In this document: positions 46,217 to 57,200 of the stretch, one piece after another
How the letters are laid out: each line of letters opens with the position of its first letter
Position numbering within the stretch: the first letter of the stretch is position 1
DNA from: Parus major
Taxonomy: Eukaryota > Chordata > Aves > Passeriformes > Paridae
NCBI RefSeq assembly: GCF_001522545.3
Contig: NC_031768.1
Coordinates: 10,003,403 to 10,067,402 of the forward strand
Direction: 5' to 3'
DNA length: 64,000 nt
Notes under the pieces: model-generated
The model's input: only the letters and a program-made list of their open reading frames with translations
What the model was told of the DNA's origin: nothing
The model's database searches: none
Program-made: the position numbers and the translations under genes

Positions 46217-49200
46217 GTAGGAGGACTTGTTTCCATAAGGAGATGCATAAAAAACGGTGTTTGTGTAAGGTGCGCAATTGCAGCTACATAGTGGGCTACA
46301 GTTCCTCAAAAAGCTAAGCTTTTAAAGGAAAACAATGTAGAACCTAAGGATTTATTTTTTTATTAAGTGTGAAGATTCGGGGGTTTTGGCATTAAGGTCT
46401 TTTTTCACTGTTTCACACTTAAAAGTACTCACTGATTTTATTTGAATGCAACAATGAGTATGTCATTAATTCGTGAAAAATTAACATCTGAGAACTAGTA
46501 AGTCACTAACTTTGCAAAGTATGACTAACTTTTTTTCATATAGATTGGGTTTTGAGAGCTAATTTTTCTTCTGAGTGCATTTAGTATTTTCCTGTGAGTC
46601 TGGGATTCACCAATGCTTGAGATAGAAATACACAGGTAGAGTTTATATAAATTTTACTTCAGTTACTCATCTGTATGACCACCTTGTGGATATTGCTTTT
46701 TTTCTTTCCTAATGGCCATCAGTAGTATTTCAGCCATTCCAGCCTCTTGCCTACTTACACATGTATAAACTGTAGACTGAGGACATCTTTGCAAGAGCTG
46801 TGTTGTCTGATGTTTTCACTCTGGACACCTGCTGTCTGCAGTCTGGATTTCCATCTCAATTTTATTTTGCACTTCCATGTTGTTGTAAACTTGCAGAGCT
46901 GAGGCAGCCTTTGGTTGGATCCTGTGAAATTATTGCTTATCCTAGGGAAAAATGGAACTGCCTGTAAATGGCTTGTTGGGGGTTTGCACTGCATGTTGTG
47001 GGCTCACTCAAAGAGACAAAAGATTCTTACCAAGATGAAATGTCTTCAGCACACAGCCTGCAGATGTCTCCCACCTGCAGACTCCTCTCTCAGGTTTTCT
47101 TCCATTTCTGAAGGCAAGGTGGGCTGGAACTGGCAGAACCACACTAAGATTTAGAGAACAAGTGCCCAGCAAGATGAGAGGAATTACTACAGCACACAAA
47201 TTGTAATGGTAAAATAGAATTTAGGGGACCTTTTCCAGGACCTTGGAAAATGCACAAGTAGAATATGATTCACAAGGGATACTTACTAATACATGTATTG
47301 CATCAGATAGAGTGGTAAAAAATGGTCTGAATTATTGACTACTCTACTGAATCTCTATATGGACTTGGATAAAGGACCAAATTGCTGGGCACTTTACTTT
47401 GTCTACCTGTATAATGCAGGTAATTATACTTTCCTGATGATTTCAGCTTCATGAGCTGGAAAATTATTATTATTATGAGGTCATATGCTTCCTAAGTGTT
47501 TTTAATATTTTTTCCCCATATTTAGGTACAATTATTCACTCTGTGGAAGATTAAAACATAAATTCAAAAGGACTGATAGCTCTCATAACCTATTTTCAAT
47601 ACTTACATCTGTCTTCAAATTAGTTATATTTTTTCAAATACTAACAATGATCAGTACAACAGTGAAGTAAATAAGGAATGATAGATTAAGTCAGTGAATG
47701 GTAGTATATAATTGTCATATCCAGAACTAACAAAATGTTCATAGCATACTGAAATGAGACTTAGCATTTTCAAATAGTCTTTGAACATCATTCAATTACT
47801 GGAATTCATTTAGTGTTTTTCTTTTCACTTTCCTCTTTGTTATTGTTTTTTAGCCTTTTTCAGAGACTATGAATTTTATATTCTAATTTTATTAGTTGGT
47901 TTGTCTTTTAATGAGATTTAAGTACTTTAGAAAATATTCTTTAGAGCATTGGAGAAGAAATTACTGTGTAGTTTTCTATTATTTCTAACAGCTGAAGTGC
48001 ATGATGAGTGTAATTCTGAGCCTCTTAATGAAAATTTGTGAGCACAGTATTATTCTCTATAAATATTGTACATTATTATATGCCCATTAATGTTTGTAAA
48101 TGTGCAAAGTCTTTGTTGTTAAAATAATCAAGCAGATACAATTAGGGCTTTTTTTACCTTGACTCTTCCAGGTCATCTGAGAACAGATTTCATTTGACAC
48201 CAGTCTCTCGTGTTTTAATGGTTTAATTTTTATTGTTGCTGTCTTCATTACAAATTTTGCATATAATAATAACTAATTGTACCAGAGGAGAGAGTAAAAG
48301 GGAACTAGTTAGGATATAATGTGCTTATGTCTTTTGCAAGAAAGTCAGGTGCACATCCAGGAGTTCCTAGAATGTCAAATAGCATTAATTACCTTTAAGT
48401 CTAAATTCTATGCAAGAACCACTAAGATTTTCATTCTTTTTGTGTTTAAAGCTTTGAAAGAATAAAAATTTTCTGTTAATCACTTTCAATGCACTTAATA
48501 AATACACTGTATATTGTACATAGAACTATTCACAGGCACTCATGTGAGATGGACAAAAGGTGGTGCATTGTTGTTAATAAGCAACACTTGGAGAGTTCAG
48601 AACTGAACACTAAACTAAAGCACCATAATTATACTGTGGTTTATTTTGGAGGAATACAGTCTGTTTTGTTTGGTTGACTTTTTTCTTCATCCAGATTTTT
48701 TGTTGAGTCTTTTTGAAACAAAAACTGAGCTTTTATTGATTTTTTCCCAATATGTTACAAAATCCCATTAGGGGAATAACTTACACAAAGATTTTTGTGT
48801 CCTTTTTTGTGTAACATTCACCTGACACTTCTGCTATTCTGTGTGAGAGAATAATGATTTCAAAACTGAACCAGATTAACATTAAAATTTTCTCAATTAT
48901 TAATAGTAGGGGTTCTTTTTCATATTAATGGACTTCTTGTTGCTGTATGAATAATTTCTGAAAAAAACAGATTTAACCAAATCAAGTGTAAATATTTATT
49001 TTTTTTCAGAAAAATACTATTTATTTGGCCTTATTCTTATACAAAAAAAATGAGAATGTATTTTTTTTTCCTTTTCAATTTTCACTGATTTTAAAATTCT
49101 TTATTTACATTGTATTTCTACATAAATTTGTATATTTATTTGTATCATTGTGTACTTAGAGTCTAGTGTAGATATTTTTCAACATGATGGAAAGTCTACC

Positions 49201-49310
49201 ATTGTTTTAGCAATAGAGAGTAACACAGATATCTCTTTTCATTTCTGTTTCTAATGAAACTACGAAATATGTCCTTTAAATAAGTAATCTTTGTATTTCT
49301 CCCATTTTAG
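46217..49310 (+). other. DMD: Intron 37
   Basis: 3094 bases, AT-rich. The overlapping open frames on both strands around 46755-47199 show no known domain. A CAG/GTAATT junction at 47419/47420 and a TTTAG/GTACAA junction at 47525/47526 are possible cryptic splice points. Ends TTTCTCCCATTTTAG. Confidence 0.87.
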
Positions 49311-49433
49311 CCCTTCATTCCTTTGAAAGAATTGGAGCAATTTGACTTCGATATACAAAAAATGCTTGAACCACTGGAGGTTGAAATTCAGCAGGGAGTG
49401 AATCTGAAAGAGGAGGACTTCAATAAAGATATG
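49311..49433 (+). CDS. DMD: Dystrophin exon 38 (R14, helix A)
   Basis: Encodes 41 residues equivalent to about human 1776-1816. LKELEQFDFDIQKMLEPLE and EIQQGVNLKEEDFNKDM match dystrophin. As in mammals, R14 is a divergent repeat that lacks the helix-A tryptophan. The acceptor is CCCATTTTAG and the donor GTAATT. Length 123 equals human. Confidence 0.97.
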
Positions 49434-50921
49434 GTAATTTGGTTGAAATGGAAGTCTGAGAAAAATAAGCAGGGAGATGAAAAAACCTGAGTGAAAATCA
49501 GAAACCCGTATTTGCTTTAGGATCTTTAGATATAACTTGGGCAAAATTTTTCTATGTTAATATATTATAAAATCAAAAGTCTCAAATTAGCACTATTTTT
49601 TTTTTTGTGCTAACTTAATTTTTAGTTTATCAGAAGAGCATTTCTTGGTCCTTATGAAAACACTAAGCAGACCAGGAATGTGATCCGTGGGTTCTGTACT
49701 ACTACCAGCAGTATTACAGAACATGGAATGAATATTAAAATACCTGTAATTGTATGAAGACCAGGAAAAGTCAGAATGATGTATCAAAATGGGCACTATA
49801 GTGAAAGAATACATTCACTAAAAATAAATGCTCATGAGAAGAAATGCCAATTGCCAATTTGTTCTTAACCAATCTGCTTATAGCATTTAATGTAAATAGG
49901 TTTTTGGCTGTGGTAAGATTTATTACTTATGTTTTATTGTTGCAAGTCGTAAAACCATTTATTCATATTTGCTGAGGGGTGGAAAGAAAAAAGAGGAGTA
50001 AAATATTTCAGTGCTTTGCTACTATTGAGATTGTGGTGTGTGCTCTTCTGAGTGATTTTCAAAGGGACATTTTTTGGCTGGGCAAAAAGGGAGATTCATC
50101 TTTAGAACCCTCTCTTCCTGAGTCCTCAGCAAGATCAAATATATATTTGTTCACAACCTAAAAAGACTCAATGTTATTTTACTTTTAAGGAATTCTTCAA
50201 AGGTGTCTGTTTCATATCAGTGCTGGAAGGAATCTTTACAGGACCTTTTTTTCTTTTATGCAGGAAAAATAAAAATTTAAGGCTCAATGTGCTGCATGCA
50301 ATTGTGTGTATGTCGTGACAAATTCAAAGTTAATCAAGTTTGACAGGGAAGTTTCCATTACCTGAGCATATTTGGTTCCCTTTCTTTGCATCAAATGCTT
50401 AGAGTGGCACTCTAAGACACACAAGACACTGCCAAAAGCTGCAACATAGATTCAGCTTCAAAGATTCAGAGATTCATAGGTGGCTTCTACATAAAAAAAA
50501 ATGCTTAGTGATAGCATTTTCCCTATCAGAATAGTTGGTTATCAATGTGATGATTCAGTAATTGCATGTTCTGCCAACATACTGGCAATTTCAATCTCTA
50601 CTGACAGTGATTTAGACTATTTTACATATATCTATTCTTTTTGTTTGAAAGTAAAATATATTTCAAGTTTTTTCCTCTAATGGTTTTTTTGCTGTTATCC
50701 TGCATAAGATCTAAAATCAAAAATCTGTAGATTTGCAGGTGCTGTCCTACTTTTGTCCCTCTACATATATTGTAGAAAACAAATAAAAGTTACCTGATCA
50801 TCGGGATACAACTGCAAGCAGCTGTTACATGATGACTTTAGCATAGTCTGTATCTACTAGTACTTGAGTAATAATTAGCTTAAAATACACATTATATTGG
50901 TTGTTTTTTTTTTTAAATCAG
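49434..50921 (+). other. DMD: Intron 38
   Basis: 1488 bases, AT-rich, with no recognised repeat or gene. Ends in a 12-base T run followed by AAATCAG. Confidence 0.9.
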
Positions 50922-51059
50922 AGTGAAGAGGATGAAAGCACAGTGAAAGAATTGCTGCAAAGGGGCGACAGGCTTCAAAAGGGAGTCACAGATGAGAAAA
51001 AACGTGAGGAAATAAAGACAAAACAACAGCTGTTGCGGACTAAACATAATGCTCTCAAG
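50922..51059 (+). CDS. DMD: Dystrophin exon 39 (R14, helices B and C)
   Basis: Encodes 46 residues equivalent to about human 1817-1862. STVKELLQRGDRLQKGVTDE and IKTKQQLLRTKHNALK are diagnostic and strongly basic. It starts AGTGAAGAG after AAATCAG and ends CTCAAG before GTATAG, a donor without a +5 G. Length 138 equals human. Confidence 0.97.
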
Positions 51060-52987
51060 GTATAGGAGCTACAGTTATAAGCACATGCTATTAAACCCAT
51101 TCTTTTCTTCATTTCAGGGCATTTTTTTATTAAATTAATTTTCATTATGATTTAGAGATGGGTAATTTAAAACTATTTGGCTACAGATGTATTTTCTTCT
51201 TGGTGCCTTGCAAAAGGCACTTTACAATCTCCATCTTGAGAAGTACTGTCTCATCCTCAGCATTACAACTGCATGATTGCCAGTTGGACAACACAGATTG
51301 CTTTGATAATTCATTTTTAACGTATTGTGTATGTTTTCTATTTCTTCAACAGCAGTCAAGGCCTTAGAATCAGGTCTCACAAACTTCTATTCTCAATTGA
51401 ATAACTTACTTTTAGCCTTGAATAAATTGTTTCTCTGTCAGTAACTTACACACTACAATCCTATTAGAAGAGTGGCTCCAGCCTCTCTAGAATAGGACAG
51501 GTGGTAGTACAATAGATACAGCATCTAAGAGGCTGAAACCCAAAGTTTCAGATGAAAATTTGAAATTTCATATGAAATACATATGAAATATGAAAATATT
51601 CTGAGTTGACACAATCCGGGAGATAAAACTGCGTGATATTGTTCCTAGAAATGCACATGGTGTGCTTCCATGCCATGCCAGCTAACAGATATAATTGAAA
51701 GTGTCATCTTTCTATGCAAATAAAAGCGATGAAAGATAGAATCTTACAGTTACAGTCACCTTGGTCACCTACCTGGAGCTATAGGCTCTGGCTACTACAG
51801 GAGAATTTTTATCTCATTGGCAAGCAGAATTTTTTTTCTTTGGATAATTTTGATTAAGTTATCTTTGGTTTGGGGAACATGGAATGTTTACATTTTACTG
51901 TTACTTATTTTTATGCATGCTCTTTCCTTTCATGTGGATTTAATTCTAATTTATACAAGTTTGCAGATCTGTGTGAATTCAGGAGAAAGATAGCTAGAAT
52001 ATACTGTTGTTTTGTCCACATTTTAAAGAAGCTTGAAATCTATTAGGTGTATCTTTGACTGTTCCAAGCTAAATGGAAGCAATTCATAATTTTTATGTTG
52101 GAGAAACAAGAACAGTGTTTATTGCACTGTGCTATTGACCAGATCCTCCCTGGCTGTTTTTTATGGTATAGTGATACATTTTCCTTTGGGTGACTCAGTT
52201 GAGGCATTCACCCTAGTGAAAAAAAGTTCAAAAATGGTTGAGGCAAATTAATCTGAGTATTTTTATATAAAATATACCAGTATTTTTTTAATTTACTTCC
52301 TAATAAGAAATTATAGTAATTAAAATACTTTCTGAATTCTGCATGAGTGAAGTTAAGCAGTTAAGCAAATGTATATTTAATAACATTTCAAAGGGAAAAA
52401 GACAAGCATTTTATACCTTCCTGCTAAAGAGAAGTTTCAATCCTTTATAAAACAGAGTTATAAACACAAGACATTTGTTATGTATGTGGTATTTAATTTA
52501 GATAAAGGAAACCTGTCTTTGCAAACATTTCTGCATTGCAGTGTTTTTCATTTGAATAGAGACAGAGTTTTCATGCAGGCTAGAAATTCACAGGAGTCCA
52601 CAGAATACAGAAGTCCCACTTTTGGCTAGATACTAAGTGGGCTGTGTTTCCATCTGTCCAGTAAGTATTCTGAGCAGAAGTGTTTTATATAAAATATTGA
52701 CATTTATGTAAGAGTCTTAACTTCTCTGAATATTGGTGACTGTCTCAGTGGTTTATTCAACATGTGAACAACACTGAAATAGGTAACCTCCTTTTAAACA
52801 AACAAACAAAAAAATGGTTAAACTGATGTAAATATGTTCACTTACTCAAATACTTGCTTTGAATATCAACATTTAATTAAAAATCTAGCAGCCTTGTGCA
52901 CTTTTTTTCCCTTCAGTGTGCACACATGCCAGTTCATATTTTATAAGCCTTTAATTCATATTTTAATAATGTCTGCACTGTGAACAG
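51060..52987 (+). other. DMD: Intron 39
   Basis: 1928 bases. Contains a cluster of ATATGAAAT words at about 51560-51597, including the 14-base palindrome ATTTCATATGAAAT. No gene or transposon recognised. Ends TCTGCACTGTGAACAG, a weak pyrimidine tract. Confidence 0.88.
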
Positions 52988-53140
52988 GACTTGAGAGCTC
53001 AAAGAAGAAAAAAGGCTTTAGAGATTTCTCATCAATGGTATCAGTACAAGAGGCAGGCTGATGACCTAATGACATGGCTGGATGACATTGAGAAAAAGTT
53101 AGCCGGTCTGCCAGACCACAAAGATGAGCAGAAGCTAAAG
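52988..53140 (+). CDS. DMD: Dystrophin exon 40 (R15, helix A)
   Basis: Encodes 51 residues equivalent to about human 1863-1913. DLRAQRRKKALEISHQWYQY and RQADDLMTWLDDIEKKLAGL are diagnostic. The helix-A tryptophan of R15 is present (DLMTW), whereas human dystrophin, from memory, has cysteine there. The acceptor is GTGAACAG and the donor GTAATG. Length 153 equals human. Confidence 0.97.
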
Positions 53141-54081
53141 GTAATGTTGTTTTGGGTTGGCAATGATAGATCTTTTTGAGTGATAGTTTATCAGTTGAAC
53201 AGACAGCAAATGTAACAAACAATTCTATCTTATAGCTACAGAAAATTAGTTCAGTTCTTTCTTTCTATTAATAGTAAAACAAACCTTAATTATCTGTGTT
53301 CAAAGTGGCATTTCTTTGTTGTACTATATTTTGTATTTGTTTCTTATACAGAATGATATATAAATAATTGGAAACACACTAAATATAATGTTTTGTCAAT
53401 AGTACAGAAAGTGTGCAATGTATTAAGAAGTATCAAATGTTTTCTAGTAAAAATTGTAATTGATTTTATGTATCTTTGTTCCAGATGAACAAATGACTTA
53501 CCAATATATGGATGACCTCTATCTCATGTTAGCACATTCATTTTCATCAGAACATATTCATATGTCACTGTCAAACTCTATAGATTTATTTACATACTGT
53601 CAAAGGTTTTCCTGGTTTATTTTACATCGTCTTTCTTTGCTTCATTCTCTGTTGAGTTTCCCACGGAGTAAAGTAGGACTTAACTAGTACATTAAAGAGT
53701 CCAATAGCATATTTGTAAGTTGTTCAAACACCTTTTGTCCTGAATATGCTGACCCTTTCTGAGAAAATAATTTCTCCAGTTGCCCATCCCAGTGTACTAG
53801 CAAGAATCTGAGCATGGAAACTGTTGGCCTCTGCGAACAGTTTCAGAGTGTAGTAACTCTTAGGATCTCTACAGCCCATCTCCAAGAAGGTTCTTCAATT
53901 TCAGTTATCTTTGTTTTGTTTAAATGTAGAATAAGCTATGAATAATATGAAAATAAGCTGTAAATTTTACTTGTGACAATAAAATGGAAATGGATTTTCT
54001 GACGGAAGTATTTTGCTAATTTTAAGTTGATTGATCTAGTTAGCTAACTGTCCTGGGCCCTGTATTGGTTTTGCTCACTAG
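53141..54081 (+). other. DMD: Intron 40
   Basis: 941 bases, AT-rich. An open frame from 53460 contains a short YMDD motif in a coincidental-looking context, with no other reverse-transcriptase blocks. No transposon or gene recognised. Ends GGTTTTGCTCACTAG. Confidence 0.88.
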
Positions 54082-54264
54082 GAGATTGGTGGAGAATTGG
54101 AGAAGAAGAAGGAAGATCTGAATGCGGTGCACAGGCAGGCTGAACGCTTGTCTAAGGATGGGGCTGCAAAAGCAGTGGAGCCAACCCTGATACAGCTCAG
54201 CAAGCGCTGGCAAGATTTTGAGAGCAAATTTGCTCAGTTTCGAAGACTCAACTATGCACAAATT
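54082..54264 (+). CDS. DMD: Dystrophin exon 41 (R15, helices B and C)
   Basis: Encodes 61 residues equivalent to about human 1914-1974. KKKEDLNAVHRQAERLSKDG and LSKRWQDFESKFAQFRRLNY are diagnostic, with the helix-C tryptophan closing R15. In mammals exon 42 continues with the short non-repeat spacer before R16. The start is GAGATTGGT after CTCACTAG and the donor a strong GTGAGT. Length 183 equals human. It is the last exon in the window. Confidence 0.97.
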
Positions 54265-57200
54265 GTGAGTTGTTACTGGCAAACCCATATGTTTGCAACT
54301 GCTACTACTAACAGCATCCTACTAACAATGAGAGCGTCAGGGTCAGTGTCAACTCTTCAGATATTAATAAGAAAAGCCCTATTGTCTGCAACTGGGGGAA
54401 GCTATCTGCTCTGATACAATAGTGATCTGCTTTGCTCTTAAAATTGCCCTTAAGTTAAATCAGTCAATTAATTACAAAAAAACTCAGCAATGAAAAATTT
54501 GTGTTTATTTCTGTTGCCTCATTATTTTTCCATAACATTTATCAGTTTAAAAACGTTAGTTTGCCATGCATCTATTTTTTTCACTGAACGTGTAAAACAC
54601 AAAAATTGTCTTTTCCAAACTACCCATCCCATGCCAATTTTAATTGGTTTTTTTATTTGTCCATAACATGTTATACTCACTTTAGGAAGCGATTGGAAAA
54701 ATTTTTATGACTCTATATATACATATCCTCTTCTTCAAATGCTTGAACTCTCAAACAAGTTTTTGTAAGAAAATGTAACTTTAAATTTGACAGGATGAAA
54801 ACCTAATTTTACAAACCATCTTCATGTCTTCTGATTTTGAGTTGTTAGTTGTATATAAAATATAATTATTCTTACTGGTTTATACATGCTGCAATAACTG
54901 GGTAAATAAAAGGGAAATAAACTGTCAGTATTCCAGATTTATGAACAAAATATGTATTGAGTGTTACCCATTTAGAAGACTATCAGAGTTTGCTTCTGCA
55001 CTTACATGGGTTTTTTTCTTGCCATTCCTACTACTCTGCTCATTGTCTTCTGGGTTTTTGATTTTATATGAAGAAAAGATTTGTTTTTAAGGGAGTTGTT
55101 GTTTTATGTACGCTCTGTAATCTTAAAGTGCTGGTGGTAAAAGGGTGTTTCATCCAAATATAATTTTATTTATTTATTTTTAAATGCACCTAGATTGCAG
55201 AGGGAACATACTGATAGGATAATGAAAATTTAAAAATGTGAAGTGTTATTTTTTTTATTGATACATGGTAAACTATGTTTTAAAAAAGGAAAATATATTT
55301 CCAAAAATCAGAAATATGTATAAACTTTTGATAAATATAGTCCTCTATATAATGTACCATATTGTGTATTTTTAACTTTTCTAATACTAAGTTACATAAT
55401 GTATATGTAAAACTAATACTTTGGATAGTTATGCAGTTAATGGAAGCAATCAGAGAAACATTAACGTTGGTTTGTATGTTATTAAATCTTGTTCCATCTG
55501 ATTACACAATTCAGATTACTATGGTTTATATTAAACTTGATGGATGTAATCAGTTGCAAATTGTTTATATTGACATGGAGCTAGAGCGAGAATCACTTTG
55601 TCTTGTAAATGAGCTGGCTTTTTTTAACAAATTTATTTGTTCCTTTGATAATCAAGTAAGAAATCAGATTGTGCATGCAATTTATATAAAAACATTCTGC
55701 TGTCACTGTGCTTTTTATGTCACCCACCACCTACCATGACAGGGGATGAATACATCCATTATAAAATTTTACTAGCAAATCAATAAACTTTATTTTAGTA
55801 TATTTTTCTTTCACATATGCAAGGTAGATGCATCATCATATTTTTGAATTGTTCAGATGAACACACTCAACTTTTTAAATTCATGTAACTACTACATATG
55901 TTTTTATTCTTAAAATATATAATTATATACTACATTTATGACCTTGAAAGGTTATTTTTTTTAATATTCTCTAATATTTTATGCAAGAAGGCTACTTCTT
56001 ATTCTTTATCTAGGGAATAAAGTCATTCAGTGAAATTTAAAAATACCTTGTTCTGTTGACAATGACTAAGGTAATATTAATATGAAATATTTGATAATTT
56101 ATACAGAATCTAATGAGAGATGAGAGAGGCAGTATATTTTCATGTCCCAAATCATGACTCAGAGAAGTGCAATGGCCTTGTTATTGTTACTGTTTTGACT
56201 TTGCTGAATTAGTGAAATAGAGTAAATTTCTAAAGGTTTTTTTTTCCTTTTTCTTAAACAGTTTAAGTACCTACCTCACAGGGATGTTGTGAGGATGCAT
56301 TAATTGTTTGTGCAAGACTTTACAAAAGAAAAATGAAAATTCAAACTATTCACTTGAACACATGCATATACCATCAAAAATAACTTCCACAGAGATTTTC
56401 TATGTTAACCAACAGCTGAATAAAGCCATACAATAAAAATACAAAATTGATTTTTTTCTTTAAAGCAAAAGAAACAGAAAACTGCTGTATTTTTTATTTA
56501 CAATTTATGATGTATTCCATAATGGTTATTTAACAACTGAAAGTTGTTATTATAAATCAGTGAGGGTTTAGTTTTACTGTGTATCTTGCAATTCATTACG
56601 CTTCATTGAATAAACATAGCAAGACTGCACTGAAGGAAACCTTTAATTATGTTGCTTAATGGCAGATTTGCATTTCTTACCTTTGTTGGAGCTAATATAT
56701 TTCTGATATCAAGTGTGAAATTAGAATTATCATGCTCCCCTGGATTTTACTCCTGCTTTTACAGTATTTGTTGGGCAGAGCTGTCACAAGGATATAGGAG
56801 CCGTGATCTTAGAAGGATTTATTATTTCTAGAATGGTAGATCCTTGTTAAATCCTCATTGTCTCACAAATACATAGCAGTAAATGTCCAACAACTAATTG
56901 ACAAATATATATTGGTGTACATTTAGAAAAAGGATTTTACTAACACCACTTTTGAGAATTGAGTATATTATATTTATATCACCTCAAACATGCGTGTTCT
57001 GCTTAGTAACTTTTTTGAGATATTAATGTTTGATATAGTGGTCCTCTATGTGAAAATTGTCAGCAAGTAACATATGATTATTCTATAAGGAAAAAGGTGG
57101 GTTTATTCCATTTACAGATTAAACATGGTACACAAATACATAAATGCAACTGCACACAAGCTAAAATTACATTCAGCAGAAAAAAAATTGTGGTGTTCTT

